A DNA stretch of 64,000 nt from Cryobacterium breve (GCF_004402375.1 NZ_SOGJ01000023.1:62001-126000), one strand, 5' to 3'. Counted from the first letter of the stretch, positions 50,175 through 61,431 are shown. Numbers and translations: made by a program. Notes: a model not told the origin generated them from the sequence alone.

Positions 50175-53100
50175 ATGCCGCAAACACCCCTCTTCGCGCG
50201 CTTCAGCAGCGTGCCGAAGCCGCAGGGCCTCTACAACCCGGCCGACGAGCGCGACGCCTGTGGTCTGGCCATGGTCGCCACGTTGCGAGGCACCGCCGGC
50301 CACGACATCATCACCCTCGCGCTCGATGCGCTTCGCAATCTCGAGCACCGCGGTGCGGTCGGCTCGGACGCCGGCACCGGCGACGGCGCGGGCATCATCA
50401 CCCAGATCCCCGACGAATTCCTCCGGGCGGTGACCGAGTTCACCCTGCCCGAGGCAGGCCGATACGCCGTCGGCAATGTTTTCCTGCCCACCGACCCCAC
50501 CGCCCGGAGCGCCATCAAGCGCCAGATCAACCGGATCGCGCAGGAGGAGGGGCTGGTCCTTCTGGGCTGGCGCGAAGTGCCCGTGCGCCCCGACGAGGTC
50601 GGCAACCTCGCCCGCGCGGCCATGCCGGCCATCCAACAACTATTCGTGCAGAGCGCTCGCATGACCGAGTCCGGTCTGTTGCTCGGCGACATCGCGCTAG
50701 ACCGGCAGACCCTGCGTCTGCGAAAACGTGCCGAGCGCGAGCTGGCGATCTACTTCGCGTCCCTGTCCTGTCGCACCATGGTCTACAAGGGCATGGTGAC
50801 GACGCTGCAGCTGGAGCCGTTCTACCCTGACCTGTCCGATCCCCGCTTCGTATCGAAGCTCGCCCTTGTGCACTCGCGCTATTCCACCAACACCTTCCCG
50901 TCCTGGCCACTCGCGCAGCCGTTCCGCATGATCGCCCATAATGGCGAGATCAACACTGTGCAGGGCAACCGCAACTGGATGCAGGCGCGTCAGTCCCAGC
51001 TCGAGTCGGAGCTGCTCGGCGATCTGGCGCCACTGCTGCCGATCGTCACCCCCGGCGGCAGCGACTCGGCCTCCTTCGACGAGGTGGTGGAACTGCTCAG
51101 CCTGTCCGGGCGGTCCCTGCCGCACGCCGTCATGATGATGGTGCCCGAGGCCTGGGAAAACCAGACCGATCTCGACGAGGACCGACGAGCGTTCTACGAG
51201 TACCACTCCATGCTGATGGAGCCGTGGGACGGCCCGGCCGCGATCGTGTTCACTGACGGCTCCCTCGTCGGAGCCACCCTCGACCGCAACGGCCTGCGTC
51301 CCGGCCGGTACCTCATCACCGACGACGGTCTCGTCGTACTCGCCAGCGAGATCGGCGTGCTTGACATCGACCCCAGCCACGTCGTGCGGAAGGGCCGCTT
51401 GCGCCCCGGCAAGATGTTCCTCGTCGACACCGTGGCCGGCCGGCTGATCGAAGACGACGAGATCAAAGCCGACCTCGCGGCGAGCGAGCCGTGGGGAACC
51501 TGGCTGGACGACGGCCGGATCAACCTCAAGGACCTTCCCGACCGGGAGCACATCGTGCACCCGCCGGCATCCGTCGTTCGTCGCCAGCGCACGTTCGGCT
51601 ACACCGAGGAAGAGGTTCGGATTCTTCTGGCTCCGATGGCGCGCCTCGGCGGGGAACCGCTCGGTGCCATGGGGTCCGACACACCCATTGCCGTGCTCAG
51701 CGAACGTCCCCGGCTCCTGTTCGACTACTTCACCCAACAGTTCGCCCAAGTGACGAACCCGCCGCTCGACTCGATCCGCGAGGAAGTCGTCACCTCCCTC
51801 AAGCTCGGGCTCGGGCCCGAGCGCAACCTGCTGTCGGTGGGTCCCGAGCACGCCCGGCAGGTCGTGCTCGATTTCCCCGTGATCGACAACGACGAGTTGG
51901 CCAAGATCCAGCACATCGACATCGCGCCCGGCAGCCGCACCACCACGACCATCCGCGGTCTCTACCGGTTCGAAGACGGGCCGGACGCCCTCGCGGCGCG
52001 CATCGCCGCGATGTGCGCCGAGGCCGACGCGGCCATCGAGAACGGCGCGATGTTCCTCGTCCTGTCCGACCGGGACTCCAACAAGGACCTGGCCCCCATC
52101 CCGTCGCTGCTGATGATCGCCGCGGTGCACCACCACCTGATCCGTACCGAGAACCGGATGAAGGTCGGCATCGTGGTCGAGGCCGGCGATGTGCGCGAGG
52201 TTCACCACGTCGCACTGCTCATCGGCTACGGCGCCTCCGCCGTCAACCCGTACCTTGCAATGGAAACCTGCGAGGACCTCGTGCGTAGCGGCTACATCAC
52301 CGACGGCACCCCGGAACAGGCCGTGCACAACGTGATCAAGGCCCTCGGTAAGGGTGTGCTCAAGATCATGTCCAAGATGGGCATCTCAACCGTGTCGTCC
52401 TATGCCGGCGCCCAGACGTTCGAAGCCGTCGGCCTGAATCAGGAATTCGTCGACCAGTACTTCACCGGCACGACCAGCAAACTCGGCGGCATCGGCATCG
52501 ACGTCATCGCAGCCGAGAACGAGGCCCGTCACCGGGCGGCGTACCCCGAGGACGCCGCGGTCACCGCCCACGAGCGCCTCGCCACCGGCGGAGAATACCA
52601 GTGGCGCCGCGACGGCTCACCGCACCTGTTCAACCCGGACACCATCTTCCGGCTCCAGCACTCCACCCGCACCCGCCGGTACGACATCTTCCGCGAGTAC
52701 ACCAAGCTCGTCGACGACCAGGCATCGAGCCTGATGACGCTACGCGGCATGTTCACCTTCACCAGCGGCAAGCGCCACCCCGTGCCGCTCGACGAGGTCG
52801 AACCCGTCTCCGCCATAGTGAAGCGGTTCGCGACGGGCGCGATGAGCTACGGATCCATCTCCGCCGAAGCGCACGAGACCCTCGCGATCGCGATGAATCG
52901 CCTCGGTGGCAAGTCCAACACGGGTGAGGGCGGCGAAGATCTCGACCGCCTGCTCGACCCGGAACGGCGCAGCGCGGTCAAGCAGGTCGCATCCGGGCGG
53001 TTCGGCGTGACCAGTATGTACCTGTCCCATGCCGACGACATCCAGATCAAGCTCGCCCAGGGCGCCAAGCCCGGCGAAGGCGGCCAGCTGCCGCCCACCA

Positions 53101-54744
53101 AGGTCTACCCGTGGATCGCGCGCACCCGGCACGCGACTGCCGGCGTCGGCCTCATCTCGCCGCCCCCGCACCACGACATCTACTCGATAGAAGACCTCAA
53201 ACAGCTCATCTTCGACCTGAAGCGGGCGAACCCGTCCGCACGCATCCACACCAAGCTCGTCAGCCAGTCGGGCATCGGCGCGGTGGCCGCGGGCGTGGCA
53301 AAGGCGCTCTCCGATGTAATTCTGATCTCCGGTCACGACGGCGGCACGGGCGCCAGCCCGCTGAACTCCCTCAAGCACGCCGGCACTCCCTGGGAGCTCG
53401 GCCTGGCCGAGACCCAGCAGACCCTGATGCTCAACGGGATGCGTGACCGCGTCGTGCTGCAGGTCGACGGGCAGTTGAAGACCGGTCGCGACGTCATCAT
53501 CGGCGCCCTGCTCGGCGCCGAGGAGTTCGGCTTCGCCACGGCACCGCTGATCGTGGAGGGCTGCGTCATGATGCGCGTCTGCCACCTGGACACCTGCCCG
53601 GTGGGCGTGGCCACCCAGAACCCCGAATTGCGCAAGCGTTTCACGGGCAAGGCCGAGCATGTCGTCAACTTCTTCGAGTTCATCGCCCAGGAGGTGCGCG
53701 AATACCTCGCCGAACTCGGGTTCCGCAGCCTGGACGAGGCCATCGGCCACCGCGAGGTTCTCGACGTCAACGGCGCGCTGACCCACTGGAAGGCCTCGGG
53801 CCTCGACCTATCGCCCATCCTGGTCGGCCCGGACTTCTCGGCGGGAGAACCACGACAGTCCGGCCGAGCGCAGGAGCACGAGCTCGAACTCCATTTCGAC
53901 AATGAACTGATCCGCCAGAGTGCGAGTGTGCTCGAGCATGGCGGCCAGATCACCCTGTCGCTGCCCATTCGCAACACCGAACGCGCCGTGGGCACCATGC
54001 TCGGGCACGAGGTCACGGTTCGTCATGGCGAGAACGGTCTGCCATCAGGCTCTATCGACGTCACCCTCACCGGAAGCGCCGGCCAATCCTTCGGCGCCTT
54101 CCTGCCCAGTGGGATCATCTTGCGGCTGGAGGGCGACTCCAACGACTACGTCGGCAAGGGGCTCTCCGGTGGCCAGATCACCGTGCGGCCCGACCGGGGC
54201 AGCCTGTTCAAGGCAGAACAGAACGTGATCGCGGGCAACGTGATCGGCTACGGCGCCACGCAGGGCAGCATGTTCATCCGTGGCATCGTGGGTGAACGCT
54301 TCCTGGTCCGCAACTCCGGCGCCACCGCCGTCGTCGAGGGCGTCGGCGACCACGCCCTCGAGTACATGACGGGGGGACTGGCCGTCATTCTGGGCGATAC
54401 CGGGCGCAATCTCGGGGCCGGGATGTCCGGCGGAACGGCCTACGTCTACGGGCTCAGCACCGAGAACGTCAACCGTCAGGCCCTTGATTCCGGCGAGCTC
54501 GCGCTCCTGCCGCTCGGCAGCGCGGATCGGGAGATCGTGCGCGACCTGCTCGAGCAGCACCGGGACCAGACCGATTCCGCCCTGGCGGCCCGGCTGCTGG
54601 CCGACGTAGACAACACCATGTCCACTTTCGTCAAGGTTCTGCCGCGTGACTACGCAGCGGTCCTGGCAACCAGACAGACCGCCGTAACGGAGGGGCTCGA
54701 CCCTGACGGAGTCGTCGTCTGGAACCGAATCTTGGAGGCAACCA

Positions 54745-54752
<8 letters not shown>
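50175..54752 (+). CDS. gltB: Glutamate synthase (NADPH) large subunit
   Basis: 1525 residues; ATG 50175 follows GAGGACGG, and the frame upstream to 50094 overlaps the regulatory spacer. A short propeptide ends before C29 ([11 protein letters not shown]), the N-terminal nucleophile of the glutaminase domain after processing. The FMN-binding synthase domain shows [21 protein letters not shown] and [12 protein letters not shown]. The 3Fe-4S cysteines lie in [16 protein letters not shown]. The C-terminal GXGXG beta-helix has repeats such as [11 protein letters not shown]. It converts 2-oxoglutarate plus glutamine to two glutamates and overlaps gltD by 8 nt. Confidence 0.97.
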
Positions 54753-56202
<1,450 letters not shown>

Positions 56203-56232
56203 TTGGTCGCTGATCCAGTGATTCAATTCCAA

Positions 56233-56255
56233 GAGATCCACCACCTTGTGGTCTC
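56233..56255 (+). terminator. Possible weak hairpin between gltD and pyk
   Basis: GAGA-CCAC (with one bulged T, 56233-56241) can pair with GTGG-TCTC (56248-56255). It is not followed by a T run. The rest of the 110-bp gap is unusually AT-rich and ends with seven T's (56303-56309) just before the pyk ATG. Confidence 0.3.
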
Positions 56256-56312
56256 CCACCCATCAACAGTGAATATGCGCCAATACAGCGCGGAAACCGG
56301 AGTTTTTTTAGC

Positions 56313-57758
56313 ATGAGACGCGCCAAAATCGTCGCCACCCTTGGGCCGGCAGCTTCCAGCTATGACCAGATTCGAGCTCTGATCGATGCCGGCGTCGACG
56401 TTTGCCGGATGAACCTCAGCCACGGGGACTACCAAGTCCACGAGGGTGTTTATGCGAATGTACGCAAAGCCGCGAACGACTCCGGTCGCGCCGTTGCCGT
56501 CATGGTCGACCTGCAGGGGCCGAAGATCCGTCTCGGAAAATTCGAGGGCGGCCCTTACGAACTGGCCGTGGGTGACATTTTTAAGATCACGACGGAAGAC
56601 ATCCTTGGCAACAAGGATCTCTCGGGCACCACGTACAAGGGTCTTCCTCAAGACGTCAAGCCGGGCGACTTCCTGCTGATTGACGACGGCAAGGTCAAGG
56701 TCGAGGTCGTAGCCACAAACGACACCGTCGTGACGACCACGGTCATCGTCGCGGGCCCCGTCTCGAACAACAAGGGTATCAACCTTCCCGGTGTCGCCGT
56801 GAATGTGCCGGCTTTGTCCGAAAAGGACGAGGCCGACCTGCGCTGGGGTCTCCGCCTCGGCACAGACCTGATCGCCCTGTCGTTCGTGCGCGACGCCGCC
56901 GACATCACCCGCGTGCACGAAATCATGGAAGAAGAAGGTCGTCGCGTTCCCGTGATCGCGAAGATCGAGAAGCCGCAGGCCGTCGAGAACCTCGAGGGCA
57001 TCGTCGATGCGTTCGACGCCATCATGGTCGCCCGTGGCGACCTGGGTGTGGAACTGCCCCTCGAGGCCGTTCCGATCGTGCAGAAGCACGCCGTGGAGCT
57101 GGCCCGCCGGATGGCCAAGCCGGTCATTGTGGCGACGCAGATGCTCGAGTCCATGATCCACAGCCCGGTCCCGACGCGCGCGGAGACGTCCGACGTCGCC
57201 AACGCCGTGCTGGACGGTGCGGATGCGGTCATGCTCAGCGGCGAGACCAGCGTCGGTGAATACCCCGTCGTGACGGTCCAGACGATGGCGCGCATCGTCG
57301 CGTCGACCGAGGACCACGGTCTGGAGCGCATCGCCCCGCTGACGAACAAGCCGCGCACGCAGGGCGGCGCGATCACCCTTGCCGCCATCGAGGTTGCCGA
57401 GTTCGTCGAGGCGAAGTTCCTCTGCATCTTCACCGAGTCCGGTGACTCGGTGCGACGGATGTCCCGTCTGCGGTCAAAGATTCCCATGCTGGCCTTCACG
57501 CCGGAGGCCGGTATCCGTCGACGTCTGGCCCTCACCTGGGGTATCCAGACCTACCTGGTCGACCGTGTCACGCACACGGACGCCATGTTCGGTCAGGTCG
57601 ACGACATCCTGCTCGGCCAGGGTCTGGCTCAGCTCGGTGACAAGGTCGTCGTGATCAGCGGGTCCCCTCCCGGAATCGCGGGTTCCACGAATGACATCCG
57701 TGTGCACCGCGTCGGCGATGCCCACAATGAAGTTCACCCGGCGTACGCGAAGAACTAG
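56313..57758 (+). CDS. pyk: Pyruvate kinase
   Basis: 481 residues from ATG 56313. Last step of glycolysis, ATP from phosphoenolpyruvate. RRAKIVATLGPAASSYDQIR, VCRMNLSHGDY, VMVDLQGPKIRLG, the catalytic VIAKIEKPQAVENLEGI, MVARGDLGVELPLEAVP and KPVIVATQMLESMI are all intact; the C-terminal domain runs from about residue 345. The ribosome site GGAG is separated from the ATG by a seven-T run. It ends in a terminator and carries no PEP-utiliser extension. Confidence 0.97.
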   Translation: MRRAKIVATLGPAASSYDQIRALIDAGVDVCRMNLSHGDYQVHEGVYANVRKAANDSGRAVAVMVDLQGPKIRLGKFEGGPYELAVGDIFKITTEDILGNKDLSGTTYKGLPQDVKPGDFLLIDDGKVKVEVVATNDTVVTTTVIVAGPVSNNKGINLPGVAVNVPALSEKDEADLRWGLRLGTDLIALSFVRDAADITRVHEIMEEEGRRVPVIAKIEKPQAVENLEGIVDAFDAIMVARGDLGVELPLEAVPIVQKHAVELARRMAKPVIVATQMLESMIHSPVPTRAETSDVANAVLDGADAVMLSGETSVGEYPVVTVQTMARIVASTEDHGLERIAPLTNKPRTQGGAITLAAIEVAEFVEAKFLCIFTESGDSVRRMSRLRSKIPMLAFTPEAGIRRRLALTWGIQTYLVDRVTHTDAMFGQVDDILLGQGLAQLGDKVVVISGSPPGIAGSTNDIRVHRVGDAHNEVHPAYAKN

Positions 57759-57772
57759 CGTCTGCCGGGAAT

Positions 57773-57815
57773 GCCCCGACGCCCGTGACACTCACGGACG
57801 GCGGGGCTTTCTCGT
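57773..57815 (+). terminator. Rho-independent terminator after pyk
   Basis: GCCCCG (57773-57778) pairs with CGGGGC (57802-57807), with an inner CCGTG/CACGG stem (57783-57797), followed by TTTCTCGTTCT. It lies 15 bp after the pyk stop. Confidence 0.8.
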
Positions 57816-57854
57816 TCTCGGGACACAGCCGGCGATAGTCGAACCCACCGCCTC

Positions 57855-57886
57855 GGGCGGCACCCTGTTCCCCTTCGGTGCCGCCC
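57855..57886. repeat. Perfect 10-bp hairpin in the pyk-cassette gap
   Basis: GGGCGGCACC (57855-57864) and GGTGCCGCCC (57877-57886) enclose a 12-nt loop. Without a T run it is an atypical terminator. It may insulate the following cassette from pyk or be a protein-binding site. Confidence 0.5.
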
Positions 57887-57966
57887 ATGAGGCTGTGCGC
57901 GTAAACTCCGTGATGGAGCGTGACCGAACTTCCCGTGGCTTGCGCAGGTCCCCCGACCCGGTAGCG

Positions 57967-58018
57967 TAGACATGTTCAATCAGGGTTCACGTTAGCACCT
58001 GTTGTACATGTCTAACGT
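57967..58018 (+). promoter_or_regulatory. Interleaved inverted repeats before the IrrE-MAB_1171c-EspR cassette
   Basis: TAGACATGT (57967-57975) and ACATGTCTA (58006-58014) are a perfect 9-bp inverted repeat with a 30-bp spacer. ACGTTAG (57989-57995) and CTAACGT (58012-58018) form a second, interleaved 7-bp pair. They lie 24-75 bp before the first gene in an AT-rich island. They are likely operator half-sites for the cassette's HTH protein, overlapping the promoter (inference). Confidence 0.55.
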
Positions 58019-58041
58019 TCGCTGGAGGGCCCCCGAAGGGG

Positions 58042-58566
58042 GTGAAGGCGTCACGGAGTGGGGGACCCAGCCTGAATTACGAAACACGCACGGAGCGGGC
58101 GCGCGAGCTGGTGGATGCTCTCGGACTGCCCTGTCCGTTGACGGTCCAGACGCTCCACCGCCACATGGAGGGCCTGCGTGGAAAGCCCATCGTCATCCGC
58201 GCGGCCAGCCCTGCGCTGATCGCATCCGGCGTCTGTGGCCTGTGGATCGCGGTCACGGGGGAGAACTTCGAGCGCATCCACCATGTGCCCACCGACTCCG
58301 CTGTTCACCGGCAGCAGTTCATCAACCACGAGTTCGGGCACATGATATTGCGGCATGACACTGTGCTCGTGCCGTCGGAGCGGGTCGCGCTGCTTGCTCC
58401 GCTCATTCCGCTGGACTCCATCGCCTACGCGTTGTCCCGCAGCAACTTCACCGACGAGCAGGAGGCTCTGGCCGAGGCGATCGGTGACCGGCTGGCCCTG
58501 CTCATGCTGCGCGACAGCACCGACGCGGCCAACGGTCCTCGGACCGGATTCGGCCGGGTGCTGTAG
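58042..58566 (+). CDS. IrrE/ImmA-like zinc metallopeptidase domain protein
   Basis: 174 residues from GTG 58042; GGAGG at 58024 is rather far, so the start is uncertain. Residues 96-100 are HEFGH, the zinc-binding HExxH of ImmA/IrrE peptidases, in the context QQFINHEFGHMILRH. A downstream helix DEQEALAEAIGDRLALLML can supply the third ligand Glu. The N-terminal part (LVDALGLPCPLTVQTLHRHM) is the wall helix of the fold. ImmA/IrrE proteins cleave or bind HTH regulators in mobile elements and stress responses. It is translationally coupled to the next gene (TAGTG). Confidence 0.8.
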   Translation: MKASRSGGPSLNYETRTERARELVDALGLPCPLTVQTLHRHMEGLRGKPIVIRAASPALIASGVCGLWIAVTGENFERIHHVPTDSAVHRQQFINHEFGHMILRHDTVLVPSERVALLAPLIPLDSIAYALSRSNFTDEQEALAEAIGDRLALLMLRDSTDAANGPRTGFGRVL

Positions 58567-59609
58567 TGCAGATCATCCTGCTGTCTGTGTCGGCATTGAT
58601 CTGGATCGCCACAATATTGTGCGTGCCGTCGGTCCTTCGCGGTCGTCGTCGCCGGCTCTTTTGGGTACTCGTTGCTTTCGGGACGACAATGACCCTGCAA
58701 CCGTACGTCGTGTACAACGCCGTCGACGGACTGCTGGGTGGGAACAACGTTGCCTATTTCAGCTTTCATGCCACTGCGATCGTTACCATTGGCCTCCTGG
58801 ACGGCATCGTGCAGGAGGCCGTGTCCGTGGGCGGTCTCACGCGGCGGAGGAACCAGGTGACCGCAGTCGTCACCGGCGCGATTGTCACCGCCCAGGCTGT
58901 CCTGTTCTTCGGCGGAGACTGGCGTTTTCGAGACCAGATCCACGAGGCATTTCCGAATCGTTGGGATTTCGCCGCCTACTCGTCCACCACCTGGATTGCG
59001 ATGGCACTCTTCTCCGTGTCGGTCGGTTCGGCATGCCTGTCCGATCTGCGCCATCAGCATCGGTTGATCACTCGGGCGTCTATCGCTCTCGTTGTGCTCG
59101 GTTGCCTCGGGGTTCTGATCTACACCATCGTCAGCTTCGCCAGCGTGACCGCAGCCCTTTTCAGTCCGAGCTTTTCCTTTGAGGGGTGGCCCTTCACTGT
59201 GTACCACATCGCCCTCGCCACCGCGCCTGTCTGCCTCGGTCTGGGGCTCGGTCTGACTGCCATGGAAGTGGGTATCCAGGCACTGTCGAAGACCAGCCGC
59301 GACCGGGTGCTGCTGTGGCGGATCACCCCGTTGTGGGAGCGTCTGCTGGCAGGGTCTCCGGAGCTCAGCATCGAGCGCGACCTTTCGCGCGCCGGGTTGC
59401 TTCTTGTGCGGGCTCCCGGCGCTCACCTGTACCGGCGGTACGTCGAGGTACGGGATAGCCTGCTCGTCGACCCGGACCAGAGTTTGTCGGTATCCGAACG
59501 GATGCTCATCAACGCCGCCGAGGACCACGTGCGGGGCATCCCCGGCGCAGCCTCTACTGTCACCTCCCTTGCCCGCCCCGTGACACCCCGACAGGACCAC
59601 ACATCGTGA
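58566..59609 (+). CDS. Seven-helix membrane protein, MAB_1171c type
   Basis: 347 residues from GTG 58566. Seven transmembrane helices are visible (about 1-24, 31-54, 62-85, 96-117, 135-158, 168-199 and 208-240), followed by a soluble tail of about 105 residues that starts LSKTSRDRVLLWRITPLWERLL. This topology and the RITPLWERL-like tail match the MAB_1171c family of putative transporters or sensors in actinobacteria, whose members often sit with an HTH and an ImmA/IrrE-like gene. It overlaps both neighbours (TAGTG and GTGA), so the three proteins are made together. Function is unknown. Confidence 0.78.
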   Translation: MQIILLSVSALIWIATILCVPSVLRGRRRRLFWVLVAFGTTMTLQPYVVYNAVDGLLGGNNVAYFSFHATAIVTIGLLDGIVQEAVSVGGLTRRRNQVTAVVTGAIVTAQAVLFFGGDWRFRDQIHEAFPNRWDFAAYSSTTWIAMALFSVSVGSACLSDLRHQHRLITRASIALVVLGCLGVLIYTIVSFASVTAALFSPSFSFEGWPFTVYHIALATAPVCLGLGLGLTAMEVGIQALSKTSRDRVLLWRITPLWERLLAGSPELSIERDLSRAGLLLVRAPGAHLYRRYVEVRDSLLVDPDQSLSVSERMLINAAEDHVRGIPGAASTVTSLARPVTPRQDHTS

Positions 59610-60088
59610 TTGACCCGCGAGTAGCCGGCGACAGGCCAGGCATCCCCGGTGAGCCGATCAGCCCCCAGCGCGAGCTGGCGCGCAAACTCAATCTCCTGCT
59701 CGACGTGGTCGTTGCCGAGGGGAACACGCCGCATACCTACAAGCAGATCGCGGCAGGCCTCCAGGAGCGGGGGCTGTCCCTCTCCCGTGCCCGCTGGGCC
59801 TACATGATCACGGGGGACGGGCCGCTCGTCACCGACGTCGACTTGCTCACCGGAATCGGAGAGTTCTTCCGCATCCCGCCGGAATACCTCCTAGGATCCG
59901 ACGACGACCTGCCGGAGCGCGTAGATTCACAGCTCGCATTCGTGAAAAGCCTGCGCGCCAGGCGCGTCGTCAGCTTCGCGGCGCGCACTCTCGGCGATGT
60001 CTCACCGGAGACGCTTCGATCGATCACAGCACTGTTGGAAGAAGACATGCAGGCCGGCGACGCTGTGCGGCGACCGCCCGCTGACTAG
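59606..60088 (+). CDS. EspR-like helix-turn-helix DNA-binding protein
   Basis: 160 residues from GTG 59606, overlapping the previous stop. Residues about 23-95 resemble the N-terminal HTH of mycobacterial EspR: LARKLNLLLDVVVAEGNTPH, YKQIAAGLQERGLSLSRARW, then a recognition and wing region and FFRIPPEYLL. The C-terminal helices (LAFVKSLRARRVVSFAARTL, SPETLRSITALLEE) parallel the EspR dimerisation domain. EspR is a nucleoid-type regulator that bridges distant sites, which fits the long-spaced repeats upstream of this cassette. It is probably the autoregulator of the cassette and possibly the substrate of the HEFGH protein (inference). Confidence 0.75.
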   Translation: MIDPRVAGDRPGIPGEPISPQRELARKLNLLLDVVVAEGNTPHTYKQIAAGLQERGLSLSRARWAYMITGDGPLVTDVDLLTGIGEFFRIPPEYLLGSDDDLPERVDSQLAFVKSLRARRVVSFAARTLGDVSPETLRSITALLEEDMQAGDAVRRPPAD

Positions 60089-60149
60089 GCCGCGGAACGG
60101 ATCGCGACGAAAAAACATCTGCTGAACAGGGGTTTTATCGACAAGGTGT

Positions 60150-60235
60150 TGGTACCGGTGGTGGGACTCGAACCCACACGTCCTTTCGAACAAAGCATTT
60201 TGAGTGCTCCGCGTCTGCCATTCCGCCACACCGGC
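60150..60235 (-). tRNA. tRNA-Leu (anticodon CAA)
   Basis: 86 nt including an encoded CCA. The acceptor stem GCCGGTG pairs with CACCGGT, with one G:T at the top; the anticodon loop is CTCAAAA giving CAA (UUG codons); there is a long class II variable arm (TGTTCGAAAGGACG region) and the T-arm GTGGGTTCGAGTCCCAC. It lies 61 bp beyond the EspR-like gene on the opposite strand. Confidence 0.95.
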
Positions 60236-60273
60236 TCACAACACCTGCATCAGAATACCGTAGGCTTTGAGCC

Positions 60274-60879
60274 GTGACCGACCAAGATTCAACCCCAGTT
60301 CCTCCTCGCCGCGTTGTCGTTGCCGAGGACGAGTCCCTGATCCGCCTCGACATCGTCGAAATTCTCCGCGACGCCGGATTCGAGGTGGTCGGCGAGGCCG
60401 GCGACGGAGAAACCGCTGTCGCCCTAGCCACCGAGCTGCGGCCCGACCTGGTCATCATGGACGTCAAGATGCCTCACCTCGACGGTATCTCCGCGGCCGA
60501 GCGCATCACCAAGGCGCACATCGCACCCGTCGTGCTGCTGACCGCCTTCAGCCAGAAGGAGCTCGTCGAGCGGGCGACGGAGGCCGGCGCTCTGGCCTAC
60601 GTGGTCAAGCCGTTCACCCCGAACGACCTGCTGCCCGCCATCGAGATCGCACTGTCGCGCTACAGCCAGATCATCACCCTCGAGGCCGAGGTGGCCGACC
60701 TGGTCGAGCGGTTCGAGACTCGCAAGCTCGTCGACCGGGCCAAGGGGCTGCTGAACGAGAAGATGGGACTCACCGAGCCCGAGGCCTTCCGGTGGATCCA
60801 GAAGGCGTCCATGGACCGACGCCTCACCATGCACGACGTCGCCCAAGCGATCATCGAGCAGTTGAGCGCCAAGAAGTAG
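60274..60879 (+). CDS. ANTAR-domain response regulator (PdtaR type)
   Basis: 201 residues from GTG 60274. The receiver domain (about 12-128) has VVVAEDESLIRLDIVEIL with the acidic pair, phospho-acceptor D63 in VIMDVKMP, LLTAFSQ and the conserved Lys in YVVKPFTP. The ANTAR RNA-binding domain (about 140-198) has KLVDRAKGLLNEKMGLTEPEAFRWIQKASMDRRLTMHDVA, cited here by position 143-182 with key A149, G151, F165 and A182. It should antiterminate target RNAs after phosphorylation, with a separate histidine kinase not seen here. It is neighbour to polA in many actinobacteria. Confidence 0.93.
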   Translation: MTDQDSTPVPPRRVVVAEDESLIRLDIVEILRDAGFEVVGEAGDGETAVALATELRPDLVIMDVKMPHLDGISAAERITKAHIAPVVLLTAFSQKELVERATEAGALAYVVKPFTPNDLLPAIEIALSRYSQIITLEAEVADLVERFETRKLVDRAKGLLNEKMGLTEPEAFRWIQKASMDRRLTMHDVAQAIIEQLSAKK

Positions 60880-60900
60880 TTCCAGAACTCAGTCGTTATC

Positions 60901-60943
60901 GGCCGAGCAGACGCACCTCGCGGCGGTCTGCTCGGCCTTTCGT
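60901..60943. terminator. Bidirectional terminator between the ANTAR regulator and thioesterase genes
   Basis: GGCCGAGCAGAC (60901-60912) and GTCTGCTCGGCC (60926-60937) form a perfect 12-bp stem with a 13-nt loop, followed by TTTCGTTT on the + strand. The two flanking genes converge on it. Confidence 0.85.
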
Positions 60944-61375
60944 TTAGGGCTGCGGGCGGTTCGGCAGTTCCTTGATCAGGTTCGTGATGCGGATCGTCGA
61001 GCATCGCCGGCCCTGATCATCCGTCACGGTGATCTCGTGGGTCGTGAGCGTGCGGCCCAGATGCAACGGCGTGCACACTCCCGTGACGAAACCCGACGTC
61101 GCCGACCGGGTGTGCGTGGCGTTGATCTCGATGCCCACCGCCAAGCGGCCGGGGCCGGCGTGCAGATTGGCCGCCATCGAGCCCAGCGATTCGCCCAGCA
61201 CGACATAGGCGCCACCGTGCAGGAGCATCGCCGGTTGCGTGTTGCCCTCGACGGGCATCCGTGCCACCGCACGCTCGATGGTGAATTCGACGAACTCGAT
61301 GCCCATTTTTTCGGCCAGGGAGCCGGCTCCCCGCTGCTGGACCCACTCGAGGGCGTCCGTGGTCTGCTCGATCAT
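60944..61375 (-). CDS. PaaI-type hotdog thioesterase
   Basis: 143 residues; the ATG at 61375 gives MIEQTTDALEWVQQRGAGSL. The single hotdog fold has the helix motif QPAMLLHGGAYVVLGESLGSMAANLHA, where HGG and the following Glu are typical of PaaI/YdiI enzymes, then INATHTRSATSGFVTGVCTPLHLGRT as central strands. It hydrolyses acyl- or aryl-CoA thioesters; the substrate cannot be told. It is divergent from polA with 56 bp between starts. Confidence 0.9.
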   Translation of the reverse strand: MIEQTTDALEWVQQRGAGSLAEKMGIEFVEFTIERAVARMPVEGNTQPAMLLHGGAYVVLGESLGSMAANLHAGPGRLAVGIEINATHTRSATSGFVTGVCTPLHLGRTLTTHEITVTDDQGRRCSTIRITNLIKELPNRPQP

Positions 61376-61431
61376 ATTAACCTTCGGTCGCTGCACCAGC
61401 CCGCGCCGGATGACGCTTGTAGGCTGTCTCT

